Positions 5,084 through 5,522 of a stretch of DNA of 5,522 nucleotides are shown piece by piece. Below the pieces are notes generated by a model that had not been told where the DNA came from, ran no database searches, and saw only the letters and a list, made by a program, of their open reading frames with translations. Position 1 is the stretch's first letter. Every line of letters starts with the position of its first letter. The position numbers were made by a program, and so were the translations under genes. Source of the stretch: Phycisphaerae bacterium. GTDB taxonomy: Bacteria > Planctomycetota > Phycisphaerae > Tepidisphaerales > Tepidisphaeraceae. The DNA is taken from contig JACMJD010000471.1 in the NCBI GenBank assembly GCA_014380825.1, positions 1 through 5,522 of the forward strand, in the 5' to 3' direction.

Positions 5084-5522
5084 ATGTCTAATTACAGTCG
5101 AAATGTGCTGCTGGGCGCGACCGTCATGCTCGCGTTGGTCGTGCTTGGCTGGATGATCCTGAAGTTCGGCGGAAACGTCGCGGCATTCTGGGGTCCTGAG
5201 ACGATCCTCGTGCGCTTCGTCACCGTCCGCGCCGACGGCGTGGCGGACGGCTCGCCCATCCTCTACCGCGGCGTCGACAGCGGACACGTCACGCGCGTGT
5301 GGATCGATGAAGAGACCAAAGCTCGGGTCTTCTTCGAAGCGACGGTCAATCGCGAGCCCGCACTGCCCGGCAACATCAAGGCCGTCATCCGCACGGCTAG
5401 TTTGCTCGGAGCGGGCTCGTCGATCACGCTGGAAACGGTGAATGGCCCGTCGAGCGAACCCCTGAAAAATGGCCAGTTGGTGCAGGCGGAATTCGTCGGG
5501 CTGGGCGATATTCTTCCTTCCG
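5084..5522 (+). CDS. MCE/MlaD-family lipid-transport protein, 3' end cut by window
   Basis: This is the substrate-binding type of subunit of an MCE (Mla-like) lipid transport system. Such proteins are anchored in the inner membrane, form a ring in the periplasm and pass phospholipids or other hydrophobic molecules, usually with an ABC permease and ATPase. 146 codons are visible. Residues 1-7 are cytosolic, 8-27 form one transmembrane helix (VLLGATVMLALVVLGWMIL), and about 40-118 are the MCE domain. The family core is clear in DGSPILYRGVDSGHVTRV (55-72) and in IRTASLLGAGSSITLE (102-117). The start at ATG 5084 is supported by AAGGG 7 nt upstream and by the position of the membrane helix. It is divergent from the peptidase gene. 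I could not place a convincing promoter. Partners and full length lie beyond the right edge. Confidence 0.9.
   Translation, partial: MSNYSRNVLLGATVMLALVVLGWMILKFGGNVAAFWGPETILVRFVTVRADGVADGSPILYRGVDSGHVTRVWIDEETKARVFFEATVNREPALPGNIKAVIRTASLLGAGSSITLETVNGPSSEPLKNGQLVQAEFVGLGDILPS

Noticed and set aside
5042..5287. 81-codon minus-strand open frame opposite the MCE gene
   Set aside because: The plus strand has a membrane helix and MCE motifs, so the reverse frame is a shadow.

Overview
The window comes from a moderately GC-rich bacterial chromosome. The best guess is a planctomycete (Phycisphaerae or Tepidisphaera-like) or a relative. That guess rests on four things: a DUF1570-type secreted metallopeptidase, small 70-100 residue proteins of a kind common in that phylum, few Shine-Dalgarno sites with two start codons only 6-7 nt behind a -10 box, and an intergenic hairpin built from CACCAAGA units. 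No rRNA, tRNA or marker protein fixes the taxonomy, so it remains an inference.

Layout. Positions 1-223 hold no gene I can defend, although one plus-strand frame is open from the left edge to a stop at 132-134. A 71-residue plus-strand protein with a good Shine-Dalgarno follows (224-439). Its stop codon abuts the stop of a minus-strand gene. From 4983 down to 440 everything is on the minus strand. In transcription order it is: secreted metallopeptidase (4983-3841); a repeat-built inverted repeat (3839-3766); a UvrC-like protein with a decayed nuclease site but intact iron-sulfur cysteines (3733-2579); a 77-residue small protein (2566-2333); a YdeI/OmdA-family protein (2313-1741); a spacer with a GCAGGCT/AGCCTGC hairpin; a six-cysteine 100-residue protein (1622-1320); and a XerD-type tyrosine recombinase (1408-440). 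Diverging from the peptidase, an MCE/MlaD-family membrane-anchored protein starts at 5084 and runs off the right edge.

How the genes may work together. XerD should resolve chromosome dimers. The MCE protein should be part of a lipid-transport complex spanning the cell envelope, and the peptidase is exported. The UvrC-like, 77-residue and YdeI-like genes are packed with gaps of 12 and 19 nt and may be co-transcribed, but I see no firm functional link. The least ordinary points are: an 89-base same-strand overlap between the cysteine-rich gene and xerD, which cannot be removed by choosing another start; the stand-alone UvrC-like protein; two candidate leaderless promoters; and the inverted repeats. 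I did not find a clear previously undescribed defence or mobile system.
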